In this document: one piece after another, positions 12,800 to 23,785 of the stretch | Layout of the letters: each line of letters opens with the position of its first letter | Numbering within the stretch: the first letter of the stretch is position 1 | Assembly (NCBI GenBank): GCA_008638375.1 | Contig: CM018035.1 | Span: forward strand, 29,359,307-29,423,306 | DNA length: 64,000 nucleotides | Source of the DNA: Nyssa sinensis | Lineage: Eukaryota; Streptophyta; Magnoliopsida; Cornales; Nyssaceae | Direction: 5' to 3' | Notes under the pieces: generated by a model | Seen by the model: the letters and a program-made list of their open reading frames with translations, nothing else | The model's database searches: none | Told to the model about the DNA's origin: nothing | Position numbers and translations under genes: made by a program

Positions 12800-13712
12800 A
12801 TAACATAGCTTGCCAGCGTGCAAAAATCTGTTTGGATACAATGTTTTTAACATCTTTTTCCAAAATATGTTTAGCACTTTTGCAATCAATTTTAACCAAA
12901 AATTTTTGATTTAAAAGATCGAATTGGAATTTACTAATGCATAATACAAGAGATAAAATTTCTCGTTTAATAGTACTATAATTTAATTGAGTGGGATTCC
13001 AAATTCCTGAATGATAACAGATAATCTGTTCGGGGGAATCTGGGCCTGTACGTTCACTAAGAATGCCACCATAACCGATATCGGAGGCATCTGTCTGAAC
13101 AATTTTGAATGCAGTGGGAGATGGAATACCAAGATAAGGAAGAGTCTTGACATATTGCTTAACCGACTGAACAATGGCTGTATGAGCAGTTGTCCAAGGA
13201 GAAGGATTACAGCGAAGACGATCAAAGAGTAATTTACACTGAGATCGAAGATTTGGATAAAAATCAGAAATATAATTGAGGGATCCTAAAAAACGCTGCA
13301 ACTGAGTTTTTTCTAAGATCTGATCGGGAAACTTATCGGCAAACTGAATAGATCGTTGGATGGGCTTGATCTGACCATAAGAAATATCAAAGCCTAAAAA
13401 TCGAACGGATGTCTGAAATAACTTAAGTTTGCTGGATGAAAGGACGAGACCATTGTGTTTGATGACATTGAGAAACGAACGCAAATGTTTCCAATGTTGA
13501 TCAATAGAATCGGAAAAGACAAGAACATCGTCGATGTATACTATGATATGACTGGATAGTGGATTGAATATGTCGTTCATGATATTCTGGAATTCACTCG
13601 GTGCATTCTTAAGACCAAAAGGCGTTACATTCCATTCATAATGACCAAAGGGGGTAGTAAATGCAATTTTGTATCTATCTGAATCATGAATCTGGATCTG
13701 CCAAAATCCAAT
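12800..13712 (-). pseudogene. Endogenous caulimovirid RT (C-terminal part) and RNase H fragment
   Basis: Read from 13712 down. The RT palm includes FWQIQIHDSDRYKIAF, the VTPFGLKNAPSEFQ fingers-palm region and the catalytic YIDDVLVFS near 13530. RNase H follows with the acidic VQTDASDIGYGG and a later DCKSAKHIL. The fragment ends at KQIFARWQA (about 12805), where caulimovirid proteins normally continue, so the right part of RNase H is lost. The first ATG-initiated stretch starts at 13580, but the frame is open from 13712. The genus is probably Florendovirus-like or Petuvirus-like; I cannot choose firmly. Confidence 0.85.
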
Positions 13713-13753
13713 CTACATCCCTGTAGTGATCAATATTCATGGTGATTTTGGCA
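13710..13753 (+). repeat. 44-bp direct repeat, left copy
   Basis: AATCTACATC...GATTTTGGCA is repeated at 17616-17659 with 3 mismatches. Each copy lies exactly where the RT sequence breaks, so the pair brackets a 3.86-kb block inserted in or replacing part of RT. The unit contains the small dyad CTACATCCCTGTAG. Confidence 0.75.
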
Positions 13754-13780
13754 ATGAATGATACTATTCACCACGGTTGT

Positions 13781-13964
13781 AATTATTCAGACTACACACA
13801 GTTTTACACTTCTTTCTTTGTTTATCTGTATACGTTCATCTTCCCTCTACCTAGTTCAGGTACGGCTTGCTACTTTTGTTTCTGTCCAGACCCTGCACCT
13901 AAACCTGCACCTCCCACGAAGTCCACAGACCAAGAAACCATCGTAAGTCCCGCTGAGCCATCGG
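13781..13964 (+). repeat. Inverted repeat, left arm (about 180 bp)
   Basis: Starting TAATTATTCAGAC, this arm matches the reverse complement of 15513-15692 at high identity. Shared landmarks are CAGTTTTACACTTCTTTC, CTACCTAGTTCAGGTACGG and GACCAAGAAACC. The arms enclose the movement-protein segment. Confidence 0.8.
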
Positions 13965-14018
13965 GTTTTGGTGATGGGTTGACACTGTTCTGGATGATTG
14001 TAGATATTTTCAAAATAA

Positions 14019-15326
14019 TCAAAAAAAATGGATATGACGTCGTTGTTGACGCATGTATGCTTCCCATGATTCAAGAATTTCTAACTTTTGTTCCTTGGTA
14101 TGAGTTGCACGATAATGAGCACGTTTGGCATCATTATGGGGAGAGGTGAACTCTATACTTAAGGATTTCATGTCGATGTCGAACTCTTTACTGAGTGTAT
14201 TGAGTTCATGATGGGTAGTTTCAAAGTCAGATGGACTGGGAGAGGTAACAGATTCCTCATCATCTATGACTTGAGACTGAGATGTATGAGATGTATAACA
14301 AGGAGTTGCAATTTGATCAGTTAACTTTAGACCTTGGAGATCTAAGCTTAGATCACGTTGTTGCCTAAGTTTTTCAGATCTGGGAGTGGAGAGTTCAGAT
14401 CTAGGTGTATGAACACTTGGTGGAATGATGGATGTAGTTGGTCTGAATCTTTGGTTGTCAAAACTAATCCTAACAGATCCATTGTGGAATTGTTGGATGA
14501 GATCGACATTGGATTCTCTTTGTTGTAGGAGAGGATGGTTTTCATTTTCAATGGTCCAAGATGTAGGAAGGGTGACTTCTGACCATTGGATCTGCTTTGG
14601 GACCTCAACGTTGGATCCTTCAACATATGACTGAATGAGCATGGTTTTGTCTTTAGGACTTCGTTTGAGGGCAAGTGCAGTTAAATTGGTTTTGAAACAC
14701 TTATAGTAGATCCTATAGATAAGGGCTAGCTGCTTGGTACCTTCTAGCATATTAAGGCCAGAAGTTTGGATATGAAGAGAAAGAGATTTTAGGAGGTGAG
14801 GGTCCTGGAGGTTGATTATAAAATTTGGATAACAATCAAAATGGATGGGACCTTGGTTCATAGGGGATTCTAAGAGACCTAAGAGGCTATCATGCCAACG
14901 AACGTGTCTGGCATCTCTAAGGGCTATCAGAACGGATGCATTGAGACCTTTACGAAGGAGAGGATTGATACCAATTTGTACCAAACCTATGTGAATGAAA
15001 TTGTATCCTTTCTTAATATGATCTCTGATGATAGATGGACTGAATAATTGGTGTATGATTTGGTCTTTGGTAAGAGCGTAGGCATATTCTACGGTCTTAA
15101 CATGTAATGAACTGGAGAAAGCTTTGTTCTTAATCTAGGAAGATGGATTATATATCTGGTTTACTGGGACCTTAGGGATGTTCCAATTCCTAAGAGGTTG
15201 ATCTTCAAAATCTACTTGAAAATCTTCACTATTGACTGTATCGGAGAGATCTGGAAGAGAAGAAGCAAAAGAGGAAGAAGAAGAGGATGATTTCGATCTG
15301 AATAGCTTATTCATGACAGTTGTCAT
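14019..15326 (-). pseudogene. Endogenous caulimovirid polyprotein N-terminus with movement protein
   Basis: Starts at 15326 with a serine-rich leader (LFRSKSSSSSSS). Read on the minus strand, the frame is broken by one TAG at 15135-15137 and then stays in the same frame to 14019. The core, from the first Met after that stop (14984), has GINPLLRKGLNASVLIALRD, RHVRWHDSLLG and PIHFDCYPNF, which I recognise as the 30K-type movement protein of caulimovirids, a cell-to-cell transport protein. A charged C-terminal part ends in QKLEILESWEAYMRQQRRHI. After 14019 the reading shifts frame and runs into the inverted repeat. The coat-protein part does not follow here; it lies separately at 19112-19775, showing rearrangement. 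Confidence 0.75.
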
Positions 15327-15512
15327 TGGTTGGACTAGATAAAGTTTTACTGAGTCTTAACTTTGGATAACTGTATGGTTCATGATCGTCTTTCCTAGCA
15401 AATACGGGACGGTACTGTTGTTCTGGGCAGATGGTCCTGACATACCCCTAACTGACATACCTGGCCCAAGCCATTAACAACCTCATAACCTATGGCCCTA
15501 AACGCTCTCATA

Positions 15513-15692
15513 GCTCAGCGGGACTTACGACGGTTTCTTGGTCTGTGGACTTCGTGGGATGTGCAGGTCTAGGTGCAGGGTCTGGATAGAAACAAAAGTA
15601 GGCAAGCCGTACCTGAACTAGGTAGGGGGAAGATGAATGTATACAGATAAACAAAGAAAGAAGTGTAAAACTGTATGCAGTCTGAATAATTA
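15513..15692 (-). repeat. Inverted repeat, right arm
   Basis: Reverse-complement partner of 13781-13964. Immediately outside lies TCTTCCCCTCCGG. I see no target duplication flanking the two arms, so a rearrangement is more likely than a DNA transposon. Confidence 0.8.
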
Positions 15693-15734
15693 TCTTCCCC
15701 TCCGGGAAGCACCACCCATCCAACTAGTGCCCTA

Positions 15735-16973
15735 GCTCTTCATGCTCCTGCACCCATACAGTTTCTCTCTTCTCCCCTTTCCCAGGGAAACCGTTTTTCT
15801 ATTCTCAGTAGTCCTCTTCATCCAAACTACTCCAGACCATCCAGACCATCTAGTGGCCCTTTAAGCTTACCCAGTTATCGGTCAGCTCTTGCTACCGTTC
15901 CCCCCAGTCCATATGCAATTACTGATCCTTTTGATATTCCAAAGGCTCAGATTGTTCCATCCAGTACCCTCAGGACTCCTTCTTCTCCATATTTCAAGAA
16001 GTCCTATTCAGCCATCATATTCTTCATCGAACCACCTCAAAGTCCGACTCTTGATCCATGGACTCTTGCCACTTCATACTTCCCTTCAGGATGGCATTTC
16101 ATTCCTCACCATCCTTCTAAATCCGTCAAATGGTACAAAGCCATTCTTGTTCATTCAGGCTCTGTACGGTTTGAAGACATACTTAGTAAACAAGACCCAT
16201 CCATCATATTATATCAAAAATTCATCATAGTCAATTTCATCCAGCAAAAGTCTTGGGGTTCTCATCCCTCTCAACTTCGATCTATCCCCAATTCTTCAGT
16301 TCAATATTCATATTATGACTATGTTGACGCATTCAGCAAATCCCTTCTCATCCAGAATCAAAATAAAGATCATTCATGGTTTCTTATGTTTGATCTTAAA
16401 TTCAGAAGTCCGATCCCCTCCTTGTTCACAGAGTGGTGGAATAAATTTGGACTTGTTCCAGATGTTCTTCCAGGCTCTTTACATGCAGCTATGACCCATC
16501 TAAGCACCATGCATAAGATAGACAGTCATACAGAACAGTTCCCAATCATCATCCATATGTGCAGCAAATACTGTATCCCATGGATCATGAAATGGAACTA
16601 TGAAGTCCATAACCATACAGTTATACGGGAATTCTCAGTAAAATGGTAGGATAAGTTAGTCCCTAAAAAATTTATCCATTTTATCATGAAAGATCACCCT
16701 CATCCAATTATGTCCACAGTTGAACCCATTGCACATAGGACAAGGTCATCCACCTCTTTGACTCCTGACCTATTGCAAGGACAATCCAGAGATGAGCTTA
16801 AGGAACTTGCCCGATAACTCATGATACGTGTAACTCAAATGGGAGATGATCCCGAAACCTATTCAGATGCAGAATCCAGCCGTCCAATACAAGATGAGAA
16901 CTTTGATCCATATGAATTCAGTCAAGATCCATTTGCATTAGATGATGATTTTGACCCATACAGGACCATCTAA
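15735..16973 (+). pseudogene. Second caulimovirid-like open frame, no start codon, two nonsense mutations
   Basis: A single frame is open from about 15735 to 16647 without a usable ATG at its start, then continues past TAG (16647-16649) and a later TAA (16816-16818) to the terminal TAA at 16971-16973. It includes DPWTLATSYFPSGWHFIPHH, FDLKFRSPIPSLFTEWWNKF, IPWIMKWNYEV and an acidic tail (DDDFDPYRTI). Similar proteins accompany endogenous caulimovirid loci in plants; a role is not established to my knowledge. It is on the opposite strand to the movement protein and is followed by a TATA box and primer site, matching the end of a pararetroviral genome. Confidence 0.6.
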
Positions 16974-17099
16974 AGTATAATCCAGCTCCCGATAAAGAAT
17001 TTTGTTAGCACCAGACAGTTCACTATTCATGAACAGTAAAAGTGTGAACAGTACTATTCATCTACAGTGAAAAAGCACTTTTACCTCAGTTAAAGCAAA

Positions 17100-17200
17100 T
17101 TCACCCCGCTCTTTATGTCGGGAATCCAGCACCTTTCTTCGGCATCCAAGGCGCCCTCTCCTCTATATAATGACGCCTCTTCTCCAGCATTCGGCAGAGG
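17100..17200 (+). promoter_or_regulatory. Pararetroviral-type promoter
   Basis: CCTCTATATAATGACG (TATA at about 17163-17170) lies downstream of the second open frame and upstream of the Met-tRNA primer site. That is the position of the caulimovirid pregenomic promoter. A transcript start near 17195 (CGGCAGAGG) is an inference. Confidence 0.55.
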
Positions 17201-17570
17201 TTTTTTTTGAACGGAAACCATCAATTGAGAGAAATTAAGTCAGAGTGAATGTATTCCACATCTCTTATTTCCCTCATGTATCCGTATCCAGCTCTTCCTT
17301 TTCTTATTTCATACAGTTTGGCTTAAAAGCCACATACAGTTGTAAGTTTATATTTGGTTAATATATTTCAGTTTATCCAGTATACATATAATCATTATTC
17401 ATCCCATTCCCAAATGGAAGGTTTTACCTCCTATCCCAGCATATGCATCATACTATTTATTTCATTCTGTTTTTTTTTTTATTATTCAAATCATTCAGCT
17501 TCCGCACACATTTTTACTTTCATGTTTATCACTCATTCAGTGCATCCACTGGCTCGGTTCAGTCCCCTTT

Positions 17571-17584
17571 TGGTATTAGAGCCA
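17571..17584 (+). other. Caulimovirid primer-binding site
   Basis: TGGTATTAGAGCCA differs by one base from the Met-tRNA complement TGGTATCAGAGCCA, which defines position 1 of caulimovirid genomes. The expected polyprotein leader does not follow; the block ends at the 44-bp repeat. Confidence 0.75.
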
Positions 17585-17615
17585 ATAACATACAGTGATC
17601 CTTTCTTGTTGAAAT

Positions 17616-17659
17616 AATCTACATCTCTGTAGTGATCAACATTTATGGTGATTTTGGCA
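17616..17659 (+). repeat. 44-bp direct repeat, right copy
   Basis: Partner of 13710-13753 (41 of 44 identical). On the minus strand it follows the RT segment ending in EINQLL and replaces the next RT residues. Confidence 0.75.
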
Positions 17660-18178
17660 GAGCAACTGATTTATTTCTATTTGACATAACTCCATTAAAG
17701 CTTGACTCATCTGGATTGGTCTGGCTTTAGTGGGTATGTTTTTCACACTGAAGTCTTTGACATACGGAAGACAGATAACATGTTGTTTCCTATGCCAGAA
17801 AGTTGTAGGGAGATCTGAGAAAACTTTCTGTTTGAGGAGAGATTCAAACTGGCTAATTTGCAATTGGATAGAAGGGCTGAGGAGTTGCTGTTCTGTTTTC
17901 TTATACTGGATTTCTGCCAAGAGGAAATCATCATAGGATTTCTTCTTAGAGAGAAGATTGAGTGATCGTTTGATAGAAAGATCCTGAAGAGAGTGAATTT
18001 CTCTAGACTGGGGATTTCTAACAAACTTAAATTGGATAGTTTGATTGAATGGTTTGGTAATAATACCTTCACTGTTGGTGGTAAAAGGATAGAGAAGGCA
18101 CATGAAAGGATTACCAAGGATGACTTCGTCTGTCATATTTTTGACAAGGACAAAGGGGGTTTTGAAACAAACTTTATC
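17660..18178 (-). pseudogene. Endogenous caulimovirid RT, N-terminal part
   Basis: Begins after a stop at 18179 and contains VILGNPFMCLLYPF, the region between protease and RT, then RPIQMSQALMELCQIEI, the start of the RT fingers. It breaks at the 44-bp repeat. The other part of RT lies at 12800-13712. By comparison with the family, several tens of residues between the two are missing. Confidence 0.8.
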
Positions 18179-19111
18179 TTAACACACATGGGCATCAGAT
18201 AATTTGTACTGTATGTTCATGTATGAGCCATTAGCAGACTTAAGGCTTTCATGAGTTTTTTCAAAGTATTTGGTCGGAATGAGACTTTCTTGGATGCAGT
18301 TTAGATCTGGGCTTGAATCAACAAGAGCGACAATCTCAAGCTCAAATTCATCGCAAATAATGATCTTAACTGGACATCGCCATTTCTGAAAATCAATCCT
18401 AGTGATTGTTTCTAAGAAATTGGTGCGATCTTTGTATGGAGATTCCTGAGTCTTATTGGAAGTTACTATTTCAGGGAGATCGGGTATGATATTTATATCA
18501 TCTGAATGAGGAGAAAGAAGATGGGTGTCTACTTTCTGTTCTAAAGAATTATGCTGGATTTGTAAGGACTGGATCATTTGATTTAACCTAGAAATTTCTT
18601 TCTTGGTCTGATTGACTTCTGAATGGAGATCCTGGATTGTTACAGGTTTGGATGATGTAAACCTATCAAAGATTTTGTCAACCTGAATGGGAGGTTTAGA
18701 AGGAATCTTTAAAGGAGAAGGATTGGATGTTGATGTTTCAGTTTCTATAGTTTGTTGCCATTGGTTTAAATACTGAGATTTGGTGACTGGATTTTCAACA
18801 TTATTGATGATATATAAAAGGAGTTTTTGTTCCTTACTGAGGACGTTAACTGTTTTGCAGCAGCTATTTTTACAGTTATCTAAACATCTTATCTTAATTG
18901 GAGGAGAGTCTAAATGGTGTGAAGATGTATAATCAGATGAATGTTCTAACTGGTCTATTTCATTTTCATCGTTGTCTGAACTGTATGATGAAGAAGACCT
19001 ACTGGATGGTTCACTATCAGTATTCCTAAGTTCTAAGATCTTAAACAATTCTTGTTTTTGATCTTGGGTAACTTGAAGGGCATTGATGAGTGATTTGACT
19101 TTACAATCTTT
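18179..19111 (-). pseudogene. Endogenous caulimovirid linker and aspartic protease
   Basis: Same frame as the coat-protein segment above it. A serine-rich stretch (SSRSSSSYSSDNDENE) and a coiled-coil-like region (VNQTKKEISRLNQMIQSLQI) precede the protease. The active site reads ALVDSSPDLNC, where the family has a DSG or DTG triad, so the Gly is replaced by Ser. ESLIPTKYFEKTHESL follows, as in caulimovirid polyproteins. The stop at 18179-18181 separates it from RT. Confidence 0.75.
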
Positions 19112-19775
19112 CTAGAAATGACCGAATTTTTTGCATTTAAAACAAGCATCAGAAGAAGTTGCTTTATGGGTGGTTTTACTAGTGGATTCCCATTTCCTAC
19201 TGTTAGTCTTGTAGTACTTACGGGTTTGTTTATGACTAGATTCACCTTGGTGGTGAGATTTCCTATGTTTGTGACTGTGGCGGTGGCCATGGTGATGACT
19301 ACTGGATTTTTGAGGATGTTTATCATGGCGTTGGCTGGATGTTCTTCGTTTGGAAGGGGCTATAGGTGGTAAACCGTATTGAACACAGAAATTGCCTAAC
19401 TCATATTTGGCACGTTTCTTGTCTCTGGATTCTTGGTTTCTAATTTTCATATCTATGCACATCCGCATACCTTCTTTGCGAACAATACATATGATATCAC
19501 CGTATGTGAGACTGGGATAATCTATGGTTCCTGTATCTTTACTGAGATGTTCCCTAATCTTATGGGCGAAAAGACTAGGAAGGCCATTAATGAATTTTTC
19601 TTTCCAGAATGGTGAATTACTGTCATCTCGGATCATGACTTTGTTACAGAAAACTTCTGCATACCATTCGAAATCACTAAGGGTTGGACATCGAAGGTTG
19701 AATAACTGATCATGGATCCTAGCGGTAACATGACTAGGAGTTCCTATGAAATGCTTGGTTATTGTATAAAGGAGT
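19112..19775 (-). pseudogene. Endogenous caulimovirid coat protein, C-terminal part with zinc knuckle
   Basis: The segment is open from 19775. It includes FWKEKFINGLPSLFAHKI, a typical coat/gag-like core, then a basic, histidine-rich region (HHHGHRHSHKHRKSHH) and CFKCKKFGHF. The CCHC knuckle is cut by TAG at 19112-19114 just before its last cysteine; KDC follows in frame. The N-terminal part is absent because retrotransposon C is inserted at 19776. Confidence 0.8.
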
Positions 19776-20216
19776 TGTAAAGATTCAAAAATTTGGAATA
19801 AATTTTTTTTTTTAGAATGCTATGTGAATGTCCTTAATTCCTAATTAATTTAAATTTTGAAAAAAAAAATAAAATAAAATATGACGTAAGACGCGAACGG
19901 ACACCCAGAGACAGTAAAACAAATAATACTGATATTGAGCCGGCTTTATGCCAACTTTATTGACATTCGTAATTGATATATGAAAAATAAAATAAAATAA
20001 AATAAAAATATGTATAATGGTATATATGAATAAAATGTAAAGTATGGTATAATATATGTATATGGGTGTGTGGTGGAAAATGAATAAAAGAATAAGCAAA
20101 GGAAAGAAAGAAGAAAAGGGGACGGTGCAGGTCTCGGGTGAGGGAGAACGGCAGAACAGGGGAGAAGGAAAGGGAGAAGAAAAGAGAGAAAGAAAAAGGA
20201 AGGAAAGAAAGAGGGA

Positions 20217-20221
20217 GAGAG
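20217..20221. repeat. Target-site duplication GAGAG (second copy 25596-25600)
   Basis: Perfect 5-bp repeats on both sides of the solo LTR 20222-25595. Confidence 0.85.
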
Positions 20222-22369
20222 TGTAACACCCCGACTTTGTATAATTAATAATTAAATAATTAATTATTAATTAGTACCGGCTTAGGGAATAATTAAGGAA
20301 ATTAACCTTAATCTCCCGGTGGTCACACTAGACCAATAGAACAATTAAAACATGTTCGGGAATAGGGTATAATACCCGAACCTAATTACCAATTAATTAG
20401 GTGGAATAGTGTCAATTTAACACTGACGGAATTCGAATTAATTAACTACGGAAATTCTGAATGACTAATAAATGACACGGAACCTCTGACATTGAAGATA
20501 ACGGAAATAGGAACTGACCGGAACAAACCGCATCGAAAAGGGAGTTACAGATTGGGAGTTAAGGCCAAAACAGTGAAACTGGAATTTAGCGACAACCAAA
20601 CAGGGCCTTAACCAGAAAATAAGAGAAAATGGTCACTTGGGAGGCCAAGGGGAATTGAACCCTTGACCTACCAAGGTAAGCAACCTTGTCCCAAAAAGTT
20701 ACCAACTAGGCTGTTGGTTACTTTGTGCATAAATACAGCAAAATATGTATATATCTTTGAATTGCCCAAGGCTCCACCTCAAATTGGGCCAATGGGATTT
20801 CATGCAACCATATATAATATATAATATATGATATATATATATATATATAATCTGATTGGGCCATTCTCTCCACCAATGGAGAAGCATGCACATCAAATCA
20901 ACATGTGTACAAAAATGCATATGTGTACATATGTATCTTATACATAGGAGTGCTTGTGTGTCTCAGAATTGGAGAACAATTCTCTGTGCGTGTGGGTGCT
21001 CGGGTAGAAGAGAATGGGTTGAGAGAGAAAATCCATGTGTGAGACCAAAGTGTGTGCATGCAAGTGTGTGTGTGCGTGTGAGGGATGATGTGTCTTCATG
21101 AGAAGCATAGAAGCTGGTCTCGAGAGGGAGCAAGAAATCGGTAGAGAAAAACTGATGATGGAAACTAGGTTCGGGCAGAGACTGAAAACCATGGAAACCC
21201 ACTGTACAGGTAAGCTTCTAAATCAAATCCTGTTTAATTGGTTTAGATTTAAATGCATGCAAATATAGAAATCTAACCTAGATAATATCAGTGGTATTTT
21301 ACAAGAAAAAGGATTTAAAAACAGTGGAAATTGACTGAGGAATTAGAAATACAGAATTGAAGAAAATTTGGTACAGTTCTGAATTAAGTTGAACAAAACT
21401 TAGAATGGTGTTTCGGGTCTCGAACTAGACATCCTAAGGACCCTAAAAACCCTAACCCGCGACCCCAAAACCCCATGCAACCCCTCCAACAACTCAGTTG
21501 CAGGTTCGGTCTTCAAATGCCGTTTTTGGTTAGATTGATTTAAACTGATTTTCGTGATTGGGGGATGAAACTACATGTCATAGGGATCTTATAGCAACAA
21601 ACCGCGTTCAAAATGGTGACAAAATGAGTGTTTGCCATGGAGTTGCAGGTCTGCGCAATAATGGAGTGGACCGAGCTCCACCCGTAGACTCGAGGCACCA
21701 AACCGATGCCAAAATGTTGGCTTCACCTCCAGAGAACGTTTGGGATCAAAACAGTTGAAAAACCCTACCTGAAACATCACGAAATAGAAGCTAAAAATCT
21801 GCAGAAAATAGGGCAACACCGAGTCAGTTTGTGGAGAAGACGGAGTTGACTCGGCCGAGTCGACCGAGTCGATCGAGTCGAGATGGGTTGGGCCGAGCCA
21901 ACTCGGACACGTGTCTGTCCACGAGCGTGCCACCGAATTAATAAAACTGTGCCGTTTTGGGTGTAGATTGATTTGTTTAAAATCAAATCCAGCCTGTTTG
22001 GGTACGGTGATAGCAAATTAAAATTGGTTTGGGCTTAGCCCTAAACACGGATAAGGGCCAATTAGGGGATAAGAGGAATATTTAATTCCGGTTTTTCTGA
22101 AGGTCACAGAACCGGTTGGTTCACTAGAGTTTTGAACCGGTTCACTGCCTGAACCCTAGAACCGTTTGGTTTGAACCCTAATTTAATGAAATTCTATTTT
22201 GGACCCCAAATCATTCCTGAAATTACGGATTTACCCCTGACAGTTTTAAAGAATTACACAGTGGCCCAGATTTTGGAAAAATTATACAATCAAGCCCCTG
22301 AAGAATTAATTAAATAATAAAATAATTATTTAATTATTTTATTAAATAGGTAAAATTACGATTTTACCC

Positions 22370-23560
22370 CTAGACATTAAATGTGTCAAACGGAGTCCAA
22401 ATTAAGTAAATAAATAGTGTATTTTCACTATTTCAAATATTCTGGACTCAATGGTACAGTCCGATTTTGGAAATACAGTCCCGAAAAATACAGACACGTA
22501 GGTATAAATGACCGAACTGCCCCTGATGGTACCCAGACCCAAATAAAAATATCAGATAGCCTATTTTGACTATCTCGGGCATTCTGAACTCAACAGTGAG
22601 GTCCGTTTAATGAACTGAGGTCCCGAAAAATACAGACACGTAGGTGTAAATGACTGAGTTGTCCTTAATGATACCCAGGGCCGATTACACATAACAGATA
22701 GTCCAATTTCACTATGTTGGACACTCTGGACCCAATGGTGAGGTCCATTTTATGAACTGACGTGCCGAAAAATACGACACATGAAATTACCAAATTACCC
22801 CTGATACCGTACGAGACCTAAACAAAGTCCGATTGGGACGAAACTGATACCGGTAGGAGCCCAGACACTGGTGAGACTGTATAGTTGATTAGATGACGAA
22901 TCGGGGTCAGAATTACACAAAACGTAAAATGACCAAAATACCCCTGAGCACTGTAAGTGCAAAGTAGAAGTCGAATAAAGGTCAAACTGATATGATAAAT
23001 TATCATAGGCATAATTATGAACACTGAAAGGCTAAATAAGACTCCGAGACAGTCAACGTGTAAAACGAGAAATGACCGATGTGTCCCGACAATCTAAAGC
23101 AGATACCAAATGAAGTCCAAGGGACTTACAAATTTATACATGAGATATATGGGACGTTCTGAGGACCATGATAGGGTCCCGGGCAAAAATGACAAAATTA
23201 CCATTTTGCCCCTAAGACTAAATAAGTACCCAACTGATACCGACTAAAGTCTAAAAGACTTAAAACTTCATATATACGATATATGGAATATTCTGAGGAC
23301 CATAACAGGGTCCGGGATAAGAATGGCAAAATTACCATTTTGCCCCTATGGTTAAAATGAGAACCTAACTAATACCGATTGGAGTCCAAAGGACGTAGAA
23401 CTTTGTACTTAAGATATAAAGACTATTTCGAAGACCACGACAGGGTCCGGGACAAGAATGGTAAAATTACCATTTTGCCCCTAAGGTTAAATGAGTGCCT
23501 GACTGATAACAATTGAAGTCTAAATGACTTAGGATATAATCCTAATAATTGCTAAGCCTA
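22370..23560 (+). repeat. Array of ~134-143-bp degenerate repeats inside LTR B
   Basis: Each unit carries a dyad of the type GGACTCAATGGTGAGGTCC, then CCCGAAAAATAC, ACACGTGAAATGACC and TACCCCTGAT. Dyads fall at 22443, 22585 and 22728. A second set (GAGGACCATAACAGGGTCC type) falls near 23161, 23297 and 23430. Similar arrays are at 4180-4530, 33440-34380, 38270-38740, 46755-47220, 51780-52710 and 54985-55430. Confidence 0.8.
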
Positions 23561-23785
23561 ATTAAAGAATGAAATAGCCTCAGGTGAGACCCAATGGAAG
23601 GGCGATAGGCTACTAGGCTATCTTAGGTAATCCGATAGACACCTAAGATGACGAATAAGACCTGAATGGATGAATTCTGATCTATCTATGATTAATGATG
23701 ATTATTCAGGATGTACAAGGATGTACCTGAAACAATGTTTGAAGGTTGTCAGATTATTTGCGCAAGGAGATAAACCTAAAAGTTT

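Noticed and set aside
13781..15692. DNA transposon with terminal inverted repeats
   Set aside because: No target duplication outside the arms and the contents are viral; rearranged virus is simpler.
23140..23560. CRISPR-like array
   Set aside because: Repeats are ~134 bp, degenerate and contiguous, in a plant retroelement; no short identical repeats with unique spacers.
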